DNA from: Methanolobus vulcani
GTDB taxonomy: Archaea; Halobacteriota; Methanosarcinia; Methanosarcinales; Methanosarcinaceae
DNA length: 64,000 bases
Direction: 5' to 3'
Assembly (NCBI RefSeq): GCF_006546655.1
Contig: NZ_VIAQ01000020.1
Coordinates: 1-64,000, forward strand
The position numbers and the translations under genes were made by a program. The first letter of the stretch is position 1. Each line of letters starts with the position of its first letter. A model generated the notes under the pieces. That model was given only the letters and a program-made list of their open reading frames with translations. It did no database searches and was not told the origin of the DNA. Below, piece by piece: positions 42,832 to 52,295 of the stretch.

Positions 42832-43785
42832 TCAATTGAAAAGCGTGAAAAGACCAACCACATATCCGATGTAGACTCCAAGAATCACTCCTCCTTCCCA
42901 CTTTTCCAGTTTCCTCCCTGTAATTCCGAAGATAATCAGAATAAGCATCAATACGATCATGATGGGAAAATCATATTCAAGTGATTGTGTAAGTATTGTA
43001 AGAGGTCTTATCTGTGAGGACGCTCCAAGAATAAGTGCAATATCCATTGTATTGGCACCAAGTATGTTTCCTATGGATATGTCCTGATGTCCTTTCAAGG
43101 TGGCTGAAACTGCAGTAATCAGTTCCGGCAGGGATGTTCCAAGTGCAACCAGTGTGAGGGCTATTATCATTTCAGGAATACCAAGCCACTCTGCAATGGT
43201 TATTCCTGCATCAACAAGGATGCGGCTGCCAATTACTACAAGTAATGCTCCTGTTATGAAAAGAAGGATATCTTTTTTCAATTGGCTGATCGGGACTTTT
43301 TCCCTGAGTTCATCCTTACCATCAAAAACCGCACGTTGAAGACGGAAGTTATAATACATGAATCCCAGGAACACAAGTAATAGCAGTATTCCATCAAACG
43401 AGCTTACCACTCCATCGTATGAAACGGCTAACAGAAGCAAGGCAGAACCAAGCATGAACCCAGCCTTGCGTGTAAAACCATGAAGCTCTACAGGTATTGC
43501 TTTGATTACAATTACAGTGCCTAGTACAAGTCCGATGTTGCATATTGCAGAACCGACTGCATTTCCAACTGTCATTTCAACATGGTCAAGATAGGCTGCC
43601 ATGGCAGAAACAGTAAATTCCGGTGCAGTGGTGGCAAAGCTGACAATGGTAGCTCCTATTATTATTTTAGGAATCCCGCTTTTTTCGGAGATGCTCACAG
43701 CAGCTTCCACGAACCAGTCTGCTCCTTTTGTGATCATCACAAGGCTTACAAGCAATAATGCAACCGTTACAAGCATGAGGGTCAT
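42832..43785 (-). CDS. CaCA-family sodium/calcium exchanger
   Basis: A 317-residue membrane exchanger with two inverted alpha repeats: SFATTAPEFTVSAMAA...GNAVGSAICNIG and ALGTSLPELITAVSA...GNILGANTMDIALILG. About ten membrane helices are expected, with a hydrophilic loop (KDELREKVPISQ) in the middle. It exports Ca2+ (or other cations) against Na+ or H+ influx, matching the YrbG/MaX1 archaeal group. Confidence 0.9.
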   Translation of the reverse strand: MTLMLVTVALLLVSLVMITKGADWFVEAAVSISEKSGIPKIIIGATIVSFATTAPEFTVSAMAAYLDHVEMTVGNAVGSAICNIGLVLGTVIVIKAIPVELHGFTRKAGFMLGSALLLLAVSYDGVVSSFDGILLLLVFLGFMYYNFRLQRAVFDGKDELREKVPISQLKKDILLFITGALLVVIGSRILVDAGITIAEWLGIPEMIIALTLVALGTSLPELITAVSATLKGHQDISIGNILGANTMDIALILGASSQIRPLTILTQSLEYDFPIMIVLMLILIIFGITGRKLEKWEGGVILGVYIGYVVGLFTLFN

Positions 43786-43880
43786 TATATAATTCCATGT
43801 GATTTAAACATGAGTGAAAAAGAAAAAAGAATAGAAAGGGTCGATAGTGGATATCACCATTGATTGCTTCTGTTTTATGT

Positions 43881-44450
43881 TTACTCCAGTCCAAGCACAG
43901 TGACTGCTGTTACGATCATTATTCCCAATCCCACCATACGCACTGAATGTTTGATCATGCTCTGCTTTGCAAGCTTGCCTGAATACACTCCAAGTATTGA
44001 GAGGACTGCTATACTCAGTACAACTGCTACTTCAAGTGAGTATTCATCCAGAAGCAAGAAAGGAAGTATGGGAACCAAGGAGCCACAGAAACTTGATCCG
44101 CCGTGGAATATGGAATCACTCCATATCTTCTTTTTAGTCTCTTCTTCTATCTTTGTTCTGTTAAGGCTTCTAAGCAGTGGTTTTTCAAGTTCTGCAAGTT
44201 TACCGAACTCAACGGCACTTTCAGCAAGATACGATCCTACTCCGTTTGTAAGTGCCAGGGCGACCGCTCCTCCAAGTGCAGCATTGATTACTATTGCAGG
44301 GTCTTCTGCCACATGTGATGTACCAATGACAACTCCGAGAATGGCCAGTATGCCATCGATGCTGCCAAGTATGATATATCGTCCGTGTTCGGCTTTTAGT
44401 TTTAAGCGTTTAAATTTAAATCTAAATTTAGGAATACTTTTGTAATTCAT
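43881..44450 (-). CDS. VIT1/CCC1-type membrane transporter
   Basis: A 189-residue membrane protein with four to five helices and the words GSIDGILAILGVVIGTS, ALALTNGVGSYLAESAV and SIFHGGSSFCGSLVPILPFL. The pattern is that of the CCC1/VIT family, which moves Fe2+/Mn2+. It lacks an attached ferritin-like domain; a charged loop (LEKPLLRSLNRTKIEEETKKK) sits where the metal-binding domain occurs. ATG 44450 gives the best-conserved start. Confidence 0.75.
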   Translation of the reverse strand: MNYKSIPKFRFKFKRLKLKAEHGRYIILGSIDGILAILGVVIGTSHVAEDPAIVINAALGGAVALALTNGVGSYLAESAVEFGKLAELEKPLLRSLNRTKIEEETKKKIWSDSIFHGGSSFCGSLVPILPFLLLDEYSLEVAVVLSIAVLSILGVYSGKLAKQSMIKHSVRMVGLGIMIVTAVTVLGLE

Positions 44451-44578
44451 AATTATCTTAAATCCTGATCTGATTATAATGCACACAAAGCTTTTTTTCT
44501 TTTTCGGATATTAAACAAGGTTAAGCTTATAGCAGATGATAAAAATACACGTCAGACAACTCACACAGGAATGATCCG

Positions 44579-45460
44579 ATGAAACTTCACCCAAGATGTT
44601 CATATTGCCTGCTTTCCCGGGTTCACCAAGAAGCAGAACTGTCAACTGATAACAAAGAGCTGATAGAAAAAGCAATTCTCGGCGGAATAGATGTACTTAA
44701 TTCTCTCTATGAACCCGGAATGCCCGCGGCAGAACTGTCCACATCCATGCATAGAAAAGCCTACGAGATCTTGGACGACAATGACCCTTATAAAAGTATG
44801 AAAGAACTCAGCAGCAAAACTGCATCCCGTTTCATGCCAGTGATTCGTTCACACGTTTTCAATGGTGATGAGGACGATGTTGCTACATTTAAGCGTGCAG
44901 TGCTTGCGGCAGTTATAGGTAACTATTTTGATTACGGTGTAATGGGTCTTGAAGTCCCTATCGATGTTTTCGATGAAACATTTAAGGAACACTTCAAGCG
45001 TGGCCTGGACATAGATGACACCGACAAAATGCTGGACAAACTCAATAATGTTGTCTATCTTGCAGACAACTGCGGTGAGATCCTTATTGACACTCTTGTT
45101 TTTGAGATCATCAAAAAGATGGGTGGTAACATCACTCTAGTTGTAAGGGGTGCACCAATACTTAACGATGTGACCATGGAAGAGATCGAAGAGTTCGGAA
45201 TTGCTGACAAAGTAGACCGTGTTCTGACAACCGGGTCCAATGCCATAGGTGTTCGCTTGCAGGAAGCTCCAGCGGAGCTTAAGGATGCCCTTGATAATGC
45301 TTCACTTATTATCAGCAAGGGTATGGCAAACTATGAGACCATGTCAGAAGAGAATTATAGGCCAATCGCATATTTACTAAAGGTGAAGTGTGACCCCGTG
45401 GGAGAAGATATCGGGGCTCCACTGGGCTGTTCAGTAGCCCGTTTACTTGAGAACAGTTAA
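44579..45460 (+). CDS. DUF89 (ARMT1-like) metal-dependent phosphatase
   Basis: A 293-residue DUF89 protein: HPRCSYCLLSRVHQEAELS at the N-terminus, VVYLADNCGEILIDTLVFE (phosphatase Asp-Asn site), VVRGAPILNDVT and LIISKGMANYETMSEE. DUF89 proteins hydrolyse damaged sugar phosphates and are Ni/Co/Mn-dependent. It is 12 nt upstream of the CooT gene, so they are likely co-transcribed. The exact substrate is unknown. Confidence 0.88.
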   Translation: MKLHPRCSYCLLSRVHQEAELSTDNKELIEKAILGGIDVLNSLYEPGMPAAELSTSMHRKAYEILDDNDPYKSMKELSSKTASRFMPVIRSHVFNGDEDDVATFKRAVLAAVIGNYFDYGVMGLEVPIDVFDETFKEHFKRGLDIDDTDKMLDKLNNVVYLADNCGEILIDTLVFEIIKKMGGNITLVVRGAPILNDVTMEEIEEFGIADKVDRVLTTGSNAIGVRLQEAPAELKDALDNASLIISKGMANYETMSEENYRPIAYLLKVKCDPVGEDIGAPLGCSVARLLENS

Positions 45461-45472
45461 GGAGGAGAAAAT

Positions 45473-45658
45473 ATGTGTGAGCTAAAGGTTATCCTTGTTG
45501 ATGGAGATAGTCATGAGACAGTAATGGAATCTGTAACAAGACTTGTCGTTGACGGTGATTCAGTTACAGCCTATGGAATATTTGGAGAGAGTGAGACTGT
45601 AAAAGGGTCTGTAAAAGAGATCAACTTTGGAACAGGTGTAGCTATACTTTACAAATGA
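45473..45658 (+). CDS. cooT: CooT-family nickel-binding protein
   Basis: A 61-residue protein with the conserved Met-Cys start (MCELKVILVDGDSHETV) and the CooT pattern VTRLVVDGDSVTAYGIFGE. CooT is a small dimeric Ni2+-binding protein that helps mature CODH; Cys2 is the nickel ligand. AAGGAGGAGAAA precedes the ATG. It is about 6.6 kb from the CODH/ACS operon and follows a DUF89 gene. Confidence 0.85.
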   Translation: MCELKVILVDGDSHETVMESVTRLVVDGDSVTAYGIFGESETVKGSVKEINFGTGVAILYK

Positions 45659-45770
45659 TTTTATTAGACATAAAACGCATTATGATATTTAACTGGATTT
45701 TAGATTTCATTCACAATTATTGAGTTACTAATATTAAAATTAAGGACGAAAAGATAGGTAGGAACTGAAT

Positions 45771-46778
45771 ATGTCAAAAGTAAAAGTTGCAATAAATGGG
45801 TATGGTACAATTGGTAAACGTGTTGCTGATGCTGTTACCATGCAGGATGACATGGAAATTATAGGTATTGCAAAGACAAGACCAAATTACGAGGCTTTTG
45901 TTGCACACGACAAGGGTTACAATGTTTACACCTTAGCTGACAGAGTAGATGACATGAAGAAAGCAGGAATTCCTGCAGCAGGTTCAATCGATGATATGAT
46001 CGCAGAGGCAGATGTCGTTGTTGACTGTACCCCTGGTGGAATCGGTGAAAAGAACAAGGCACTTTACGAGAAGGCCGGTGTAAAAGCAATGTGGCAGGGT
46101 GGCGAGAAGCACGAGCTTGCAGGCTGCTCATTCAATGCAGAAGCAAATTATGAAGAAGCACTCGGCAGGGACTTTTTGAGAGTCGTATCCTGTAACACAA
46201 CAGGTCTGTGCAGGGTAATCTATCCTCTAGACCAGGAATATGGCGTAAAGAAGGTAAGAGTAACACTCATGAGAAGGTCTGCAGATCCAAATGATGTAAA
46301 GCATGGTCCTATCAATGCTATCGTTCCAAATCCGATAACACTTCCATCACACCACGGTCCTGATGTAAAGTCCGTAATTCCACACATCAACATCGCATCA
46401 ACTGCTGTGAAGCTGCCAACAACACTTATGCACCTGCACACCCTGAACATCGAGATGGAAAAGGACTGCAGCACCGAAGATGTAAAGGCATTGCTTGCAA
46501 AGCAGCCACGTGTCAGGATGATCGGTCAGGGCATCGGCTCCACCGCTGAGGTCATGGAGCTTGGAAAAGACCTTGGACGTCCAAGAGGCGATATGTGGGA
46601 GAACTGCGTATGGGAAGATTCCGTTACAATGTATGAAGGAGAACTCTACTTCTTTCAGGCAATCCATCAGGAATCTGATGTAATTCCTGAGAATGTCGAT
46701 GCAATCCGTGCAATGACAGAGATTGAGACGGACGGTGCAAAGTCCATAGCAAAGACCAACAAGGCAATGGGACTTTAA
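45771..46778 (+). CDS. gap: Type II glyceraldehyde-3-phosphate dehydrogenase
   Basis: A 335-residue archaeal GAPDH with NAD(P)-binding INGYGTIGKRVADAV at the N-terminus and catalytic Cys in VVSCNTTGLCRVI. Later IVPNPITLPSHHGPDVKSV is diagnostic of the archaeal type. It interconverts glyceraldehyde-3-phosphate and 1,3-bisphosphoglycerate and in methanogens works mainly in gluconeogenesis. Monocistronic promoter region at 45659-45770. Confidence 0.95.
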   Translation: MSKVKVAINGYGTIGKRVADAVTMQDDMEIIGIAKTRPNYEAFVAHDKGYNVYTLADRVDDMKKAGIPAAGSIDDMIAEADVVVDCTPGGIGEKNKALYEKAGVKAMWQGGEKHELAGCSFNAEANYEEALGRDFLRVVSCNTTGLCRVIYPLDQEYGVKKVRVTLMRRSADPNDVKHGPINAIVPNPITLPSHHGPDVKSVIPHINIASTAVKLPTTLMHLHTLNIEMEKDCSTEDVKALLAKQPRVRMIGQGIGSTAEVMELGKDLGRPRGDMWENCVWEDSVTMYEGELYFFQAIHQESDVIPENVDAIRAMTEIETDGAKSIAKTNKAMGL

Positions 46779-46806
46779 TTCAGTCCAATTAAGCTTAGAA
46801 GTTTAC

Positions 46807-47634
46807 ATGCACGTTAACAATGAATTTCTGGAACTGAGTGAAAGGATAGCAGAAGCAGTGCATGTGTCCATTAAGGATATTGTCGGCACACACGAGGCCG
46901 GCAAAGTCCTTTACACAGGTGCTGACGGCACACCTACGAAACTCATTGATGACATTGCGGAAAAAGCTATTTTTGAAATTCTTGGAAAGGAAGACAGTCC
47001 TTTCAGAATTATCAGTGAAGAAGCTGGAGAAAAGATTATAGGTAATTCTCCTGCAATTCCTGATCTGACAATTATAATAGATCCTATAGATGGAACTTAT
47101 AACGCTGTACAGGGGATTCCATTTTATGGTGTGTCACTTGCTATAACCTCAGTTGATCTCAACGATATAATATTCGGATACGTCCGGAACCTTGCCAACG
47201 GGGATACATTTTATGCAGAACATGGTAAAGGGGCTTATTTTAATGGAGCAAAACTGAAAACCTCCGATAATTCGGATATTCGTAAGTTCTGCGTCAGTGT
47301 TTATGGTTACAGGCAAAACATTACGGCTGCATCAAGTCTTTCTGAAAATGTAAGGAGGATAAAATCCCTTGGTAGTGTGGCACTTGAGCTGTGCTATGTT
47401 GCAGCAGGGAAAATTGATGCATTTACAGATGTCAGGGGCACCATGCGTATGACTGATATTGCAGCTGGCAAGCTCATTATTGAAGAAGCCGGTGGAATTG
47501 TTACAGATGGAGACGGTGACTCTTTAAAGTTAGAAAACCAATTATTAAGCAGGGTTTGCGTGATAGCATCCAACGGACTTGCACATGAGAGTATCTTAAA
47601 GCTTTCAACAGGGATAACAGATGAAAGTAAGTAA
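46807..47634 (+). CDS. Inositol monophosphatase / fructose-1,6-bisphosphatase family protein
   Basis: A 275-residue Mg-dependent phosphatase of the archaeal IMPase/FBPase class: IISEEAGE, IIDPIDGTYNAVQGIPFYGVSLA (metal site) and RMTDIAAGKLIIEEAGG. Archaeal members hydrolyse inositol-1-phosphate and fructose-1,6-bisphosphate, and in Methanocaldococcus this domain is fused to NAD kinase, acting as NADP phosphatase. Here the NAD kinase gene overlaps its end by 14 nt, so the pair is unfused but coupled. Confidence 0.9.
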   Translation: MHVNNEFLELSERIAEAVHVSIKDIVGTHEAGKVLYTGADGTPTKLIDDIAEKAIFEILGKEDSPFRIISEEAGEKIIGNSPAIPDLTIIIDPIDGTYNAVQGIPFYGVSLAITSVDLNDIIFGYVRNLANGDTFYAEHGKGAYFNGAKLKTSDNSDIRKFCVSVYGYRQNITAASSLSENVRRIKSLGSVALELCYVAAGKIDAFTDVRGTMRMTDIAAGKLIIEEAGGIVTDGDGDSLKLENQLLSRVCVIASNGLAHESILKLSTGITDESK

Positions 47635-48454
47635 AATTGGTATTGTATCAAGATTTGATCAGCAGGCTGCTCTTGATATGGCCAGGAAGATCTATGATGA
47701 ATTCAATTCAAAAGTGAAGATTTTCTTTTCACCAAAGACCGGGCAACATCTAGGTATTACAGAGAATTGTCTTCCGGTTGAGCAGATGAAGGATAAAGGT
47801 GTACAACTCATTATTTCAATCGGTGGGGACGGTACAGTGCTTCGTAATATTTCTAAGATGAAAGATCCTCTGCCTGTACTGGGAATAAATCTGGGTACAC
47901 TTGGTTTTCTTGTGGATGTTCCTCCTGAGGATGCCATAAAGGACATTGCTGATGTTCTTAAAGGTTTTAGTTACACGGAACGCTCACGCCTCAGTGTTCA
48001 TTTGAATGGTAAAAGATTGCAGGATGCAACTAATGAGATTGTTCTTATCACCGCAAGACCGGCAAAGATTCTCACCTTCAGGATTTCAGTTGATGATTCG
48101 GAAATAGAGGATATGAGGGCGGACGGTATTGTAGTTGCAACACCTACAGGTTCAACGGCATATGCTATGAGTGCGGGAGGCCCAATTGTGGACCCGCGTG
48201 TAGATGCATCGATCATTGTGCCGATAGCTCCTTTCAAGCTTTCGGCAAGACCATGGATCGTACCTGGCCACAGTAGTATTAAGGTTGAGATGACAATCCC
48301 TGAAAAGGAAGCAGCACTTGTGATAGATGGTCAGCACACCTATAACATGGTGGAAAATGATGTTGTTACTGTAACAAGGGCTGAGAATCCGGCAAGGTTT
48401 GTGAGCAGCTCTATTAACGGGTTCTATGAAAAGGTGCAGAGCAAACTTTCATGA
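47621..48454 (+). CDS. nadK: NAD kinase
   Basis: A 277-residue ATP-NAD kinase: ISIGGDGTVLRNI, INLGTLGFLVDVPPE, and ATPTGSTAYAMSAGGPIVDP. It makes NADP from NAD and ATP or polyphosphate. The start overlaps the phosphatase gene by 14 nt in a different frame, a translational coupling of opposing NAD(P) reactions. Confidence 0.93.
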   Translation: MKVSKIGIVSRFDQQAALDMARKIYDEFNSKVKIFFSPKTGQHLGITENCLPVEQMKDKGVQLIISIGGDGTVLRNISKMKDPLPVLGINLGTLGFLVDVPPEDAIKDIADVLKGFSYTERSRLSVHLNGKRLQDATNEIVLITARPAKILTFRISVDDSEIEDMRADGIVVATPTGSTAYAMSAGGPIVDPRVDASIIVPIAPFKLSARPWIVPGHSSIKVEMTIPEKEAALVIDGQHTYNMVENDVVTVTRAENPARFVSSSINGFYEKVQSKLS

Positions 48455-48647
48455 AGTTCTCGTTGCGCAACCTTTAATGTTACTCTCTTTGAAGATAGAA
48501 AATCAGAAAATCAGCATAAAACTGCCTTCCAGATTCCTAATAAACATTGCTCTTGAACATTTGTTGAAACACCGTAAATTATCTTAAAAAACCTAACAGT
48601 TATATAATGGAACTGGAAATTGACCAGCAACCAAAGGAGTCAAAAGC

Positions 48648-49820
48648 ATGTCAGAAAATAAAGATTACTCAAGAAACAAGCTTATGGATTATTTGAATTT
48701 ACCACCTCTTGATATTGAGATCTGTGATGTGACACTCAGGGACGGTGAGCAAACGCCGGGAGTGGTCTTTACAAGGGAGGAAAAGATTGCCCTTGCTACA
48801 AAGCTTGACTCAGTTGGTGTTGATATTATTGAATCAGGTTTTCCTGTGGTTTCTGCATCTGAAAAAGATGTTGTAAAAGAAATAGCTAATATGGGACTTA
48901 ATTCCAGAACCTGCTGCCTTTCCAGGTCAAAGGTAAGTGATGTTGAAGTTGCTGTTGACTGTGATGTTGATTTTGTCAGTATATTTATTGCAATGTCAGA
49001 TCTGCATCTGAAATATAAATATCACAAAAGCTGTGAGGAAATGTTCTCCGCTGCAATGGAGGCTGTCCAGTATGCAAAAGACCACGGTGTTGGTGTGAGA
49101 TTTGCAGCAGAGGATGGCAGCAGAACCGATATTGAAGTTCTTAAAAAGGCATTCATAGCCGCTGAAGAATACAAGGTTGATTATGTGAGCATTGCAGATA
49201 CAATCGGTATATTGAATCCAAGCAGCACATATTATCTTGTAAGCGAGATCAAGAAGACGGTAAACACTCCTCTCTGTATCCATTGTCATAATGATCTTGG
49301 AATGGCAACTGCAAACACACTTGCTGCAGCAGAGGCAGGTGCCAAGCAGCTCCATACAACTGTTAATTCAATCGGTGAGCGTGCCGGTAATGCCTCACTT
49401 GAAGAAGTGCTTGTTGCACTCATGGTACACTATGGAATTGACAGGTATGATACTACAAAACTGACTGACCTGTCACATATGGTAAATGAGTATTCCGGTA
49501 TTAAACCTTCAGTTACCAAGGCAATTGTTGGTGAGCATGCATTTTCACATGAATCAGGTATTCATGTTTGTGCTATTCTTGAGGAACCACGTACCTATGA
49601 GTTGTTCAGTCCTGAAATGGTAGGTGGAAAACGCCATCTTATCGTAGGCAAACACACAGGTAAGAAAGCTCTGAAAGGTATTGTAGAAGAGATGGGTCAT
49701 AAGCTTTCCAACGAGGAACTCGTCGCACTTCTTGACAGGATTAAGAACTGTACTGAAACCAAGCATGGAATTTCTCCTTCCAGGCTGGAAACAATGATCA
49801 AAGAAACTAAAAGTCAGTAA
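48648..49820 (+). CDS. aksA: Homocitrate synthase (AksA-like)
   Basis: A 390-residue HMGL-like Claisen condensing enzyme: ICDVTLRDGEQTPGVVFTREEK at the N-terminus, IESGFPVVSASEKDVV, IHCHNDLGMATANTLAA and KHTGKKALKGIVEEMG. Length (no C-terminal LeuA regulatory domain) fits AksA, which starts coenzyme B synthesis by condensing 2-oxoglutarate with acetyl-CoA. Citramalate synthase (CimA) and 2-isopropylmalate synthase are longer relatives and remain possible. CAAAGGAGTCAAAAGC precedes the ATG. Confidence 0.85.
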   Translation: MSENKDYSRNKLMDYLNLPPLDIEICDVTLRDGEQTPGVVFTREEKIALATKLDSVGVDIIESGFPVVSASEKDVVKEIANMGLNSRTCCLSRSKVSDVEVAVDCDVDFVSIFIAMSDLHLKYKYHKSCEEMFSAAMEAVQYAKDHGVGVRFAAEDGSRTDIEVLKKAFIAAEEYKVDYVSIADTIGILNPSSTYYLVSEIKKTVNTPLCIHCHNDLGMATANTLAAAEAGAKQLHTTVNSIGERAGNASLEEVLVALMVHYGIDRYDTTKLTDLSHMVNEYSGIKPSVTKAIVGEHAFSHESGIHVCAILEEPRTYELFSPEMVGGKRHLIVGKHTGKKALKGIVEEMGHKLSNEELVALLDRIKNCTETKHGISPSRLETMIKETKSQ

Positions 49821-49826
49821 AGAGCA

Positions 49827-50396
49827 TTAATAATCAATTAACGCTTCTTTTTTCCGATGAGTGTTCAGGCCGCCATTATCTTCCTCCTTGAAATCTGAAT
49901 CATCGTAATAGTTCATTTCATCATTTTCCAGTAAGATGACATAATCTGCTGAATTTCTAAGGGCAGTGGAAAAACCGGGTTCAACACCAAAGATGATTGT
50001 TTCCTTTCCATGTTCATTGGCTTTGTTCAGAAGCGGCTTGAAGTCCGCATCTCTTGTAACCAGTGCTATTGTATCGATAGTTGGATTGTAGACAAGTTCC
50101 ATACCTTCTACGGCAAGCCTGACATCTACATCACTCGAACATATGATTGGTTCGAATCCGTTGTTCTCAATGGCTTCCACAAGTTTATCAGATGCGTACT
50201 GGTTCAGGAATACTCTCCCAATCTTGACATTGCCGTATTCTTTTAGTACGTCCCGAATCTCTTCCAGATTTACATTGAACTCTTTTCTAAGAACGTTCGG
50301 ACCGTCAACAAGAAGGCCAATACTTCGTCTTCCTGTCTCTTTTTTTGTACTAAGGTATTTGACTATTGAATTAAGTCCTGTTTTAACGTTGGCCAT
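49827..50396 (-). CDS. NYN-domain nuclease-like protein (LabA/TIGR00288)
   Basis: A 189-residue PIN/NYN fold protein: GLLVDGPNVLRKEFN (first Asp, Asn), VDVRLAVEGMELVYN and TIDTIALVTRDADFKPLLNKA supply the acidic cluster. The archaeal family TIGR00288 is conserved in methanogens and predicted to be an RNase of unknown target. It converges with aksA, 6 nt between the stop codons. Confidence 0.88.
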   Translation of the reverse strand: MANVKTGLNSIVKYLSTKKETGRRSIGLLVDGPNVLRKEFNVNLEEIRDVLKEYGNVKIGRVFLNQYASDKLVEAIENNGFEPIICSSDVDVRLAVEGMELVYNPTIDTIALVTRDADFKPLLNKANEHGKETIIFGVEPGFSTALRNSADYVILLENDEMNYYDDSDFKEEDNGGLNTHRKKEALIDY

Positions 50397-50621
50397 GATG
50401 CCTCACTATGGTATGGATAATTATGAATAATTGTCGTTATCAAAAGTTTCTTTTCCGATAATTTTGATAATATACTTGGCTGATATTGATAAATATTATA
50501 ACTGTTATTATTGAGGATAACATCTAATAGAATATAATTATTACTGATATGAACTTGTCATGACACTATAAATGTGGTTTTAGTAATGTGTTATCAATTT
50601 TATTGCACATTATCAGACAGT

Positions 50622-51062
50622 TCAATAATCCAAAATCTCTGCCAGATAATGCTTTTTAATACATGATCGTGACCTGTTTTCATCACCAAGGATGAAGTAG
50701 TTTACAAACCTCCCACCAATTCTTTTTCTTGTAAAAAGGATTTCGCCGCCATCTTTTATAAAAGTATCCATTACTTCTTCAAACTGGGCTTTTTCCATGT
50801 CTGAAAGTTCAATAAGACTTTCACCATCTAAAATCCAATTGTAAACTCTAAGCAGGTGTACTTCCCTTACTCGCTTCAGGCCATCTGTATCTTTAAAATC
50901 ATCTACATAGACAGACCTTTTAAGTTCAGGCGACCAACCAGCCAGTTTTTCCTGTATGTCAATGAACTGAACGGGTATTGTCTCGCCTTCTTCCGGCCTT
51001 GGGAAAAGTCTGGCGAGATGTGAGGCTGCAGCCAACAGATCACCTTCTTCTGTAGTAATCAT
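50622..51062 (-). CDS. Conserved methanogen protein of unknown function
   Basis: A 146-residue protein with no motif I recognise: an N-terminal helix, a central SPELKRSVYVDDF segment and a basic C-terminal end (FTRKRIGGRFVNYFILGDE). It overlaps the end of the rhomboid gene by 23 nt, so it is in one transcript with it. Nothing suggests transmembrane segments. Between 50397 and 50621 no gene is seen. Confidence 0.6.
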   Translation of the reverse strand: MITTEEGDLLAAASHLARLFPRPEEGETIPVQFIDIQEKLAGWSPELKRSVYVDDFKDTDGLKRVREVHLLRVYNWILDGESLIELSDMEKAQFEEVMDTFIKDGGEILFTRKRIGGRFVNYFILGDENRSRSCIKKHYLAEILDY

Positions 51063-51915
51063 TGTAGTTATAGCGTATCTGTGCTCTTTTTATCCTGCTT
51101 CCCATAAGAAGTCCTACAAGAACTCCACTAAGATGTGCTGTGTGGGCTATCATGTCATTTGATCCTAGCAGGAGGAAGTCCAGAAGTACAAATAATACCA
51201 ATGCATGCGTTATCTGCATTGGAATGAAGTAAACATAAACTCTTATATCAGGTGCTATTAATGCAAGGGCTGCAAATATTCCCATTATTGCACCGCTTGC
51301 TCCCACAATAGGGATATATTGTGTATTGCTTGAGAATGATGTTATAGAATATGCTATGGCAGCTACCAAACCGGCGGTGAAATAAACATAAGTGAATATC
51401 TTTTTGCCGGCTCTCTTTTCAAGTTCAGGTCCGAAGAAGAATAGCACAAGCATGTTGAAAAACAAGTGGGTGAAACCTGAATGAACAAACATATGGGTTA
51501 CTAAAGTCCAAAGATGTTCTCCTTGAAATAGCAGGTTTGGAATTAACCACATTGCTTCTTTATATCCCGGGATTATCTGGAGCATGAATGAAAAAATGCA
51601 TAGATAAATAATAGCCATTGCCGGGCTGTTTTTCATGGAATACTTTATGTTACTTCCAAAACCTTTCACTGCGCTTTTTGCTGCATGCTTTGCAGTGCTC
51701 TTTAAAGCGTCTTTGAATATGTCATCAGTACCATTTGTTCCATAGCCGGAACTTCCACTACTATATCCATCATTTTTTAACTGTTCCAGGCCTTCGCATG
51801 CATGCTGCTCCGGTAATCTATGTCTGGAACAAAATGTTTTACCACAAAAACGACATTTAAAAGGAATTGCCTCTTCTTTGCCACATATCCAGCATTTTTT
51901 GTCCAAATGATTCAC
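51040..51915 (-). CDS. Rhomboid protease with an N-terminal AN1 zinc finger
   Basis: A 291-residue membrane protease. Residues 9-40 form an AN1-type zinc finger (CWICGKEEAIPFKCRFCGKTFCSRHRLPEQHAC). Six transmembrane helices follow, with the rhomboid motifs HMFVHSGFTHLFFNM, catalytic Ser in VGASGAIMGIFAA and catalytic His in HTAHLSGVLVGLL. It cleaves membrane proteins within the bilayer. AN1-rhomboid fusions are typical of archaea. Substrate unknown. Confidence 0.9.
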   Translation of the reverse strand: MNHLDKKCWICGKEEAIPFKCRFCGKTFCSRHRLPEQHACEGLEQLKNDGYSSGSSGYGTNGTDDIFKDALKSTAKHAAKSAVKGFGSNIKYSMKNSPAMAIIYLCIFSFMLQIIPGYKEAMWLIPNLLFQGEHLWTLVTHMFVHSGFTHLFFNMLVLFFFGPELEKRAGKKIFTYVYFTAGLVAAIAYSITSFSSNTQYIPIVGASGAIMGIFAALALIAPDIRVYVYFIPMQITHALVLFVLLDFLLLGSNDMIAHTAHLSGVLVGLLMGSRIKRAQIRYNYNDYYRRR

Positions 51916-52295
51916 CGTGATTTAAACGCTTCTCTATGGTAGAACGGCATTAAATAAAACCATTTCCGAAAAATAAACGATGATACGACATTATATGTCC
52001 AGGCTAATCGTGACAGATATCGGAACACTTATATGTTAAAATCGTATATTGTTGTCACTTATTACTCATATGTGCGTATATACCTTTTTGACCAGACTCC
52101 TGATGTGAAACATTGGACAAATAATCACAAATAATCATGATAGATTCTGGAAACTTTTTTATAGGGGATGGTGTTATTAGAACATCCCATACTACAGTTT
52201 CATAAATGAAATTATTTGGCAGATTTGTAATAATCATTAATAATCTAGTGTTTTTTCGTAGCACTTCAATATGTTTAAAGGAGGACTAAACAAAC
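51916..52295 (+). promoter_or_regulatory. Promoter and structured leader of the CODH/ACS operon
   Basis: A 380-bp gene-free stretch upstream of cdhA. TATA-like runs at about 52028-52035 and 52070-52083 could start a long leader. GGGATG (52165-52170) pairs with CATCCC (52183-52188), and TTTCAT (52198-52203) with ATGAAA (52206-52211). AAAGGAGG sits at 52276-52283, 12 nt before the ATG. In Methanosarcina thermophila a long cdhA leader is reported to take part in control of expression; a similar role here is inferred. Confidence 0.6.

Noticed and set aside
49296-49320. TTGGAATGGCAAC inside aksA as a third CRISPR-like repeat
   Set aside because: Only about 12-13 bases match and they encode the conserved LGMATAN segment of the enzyme.
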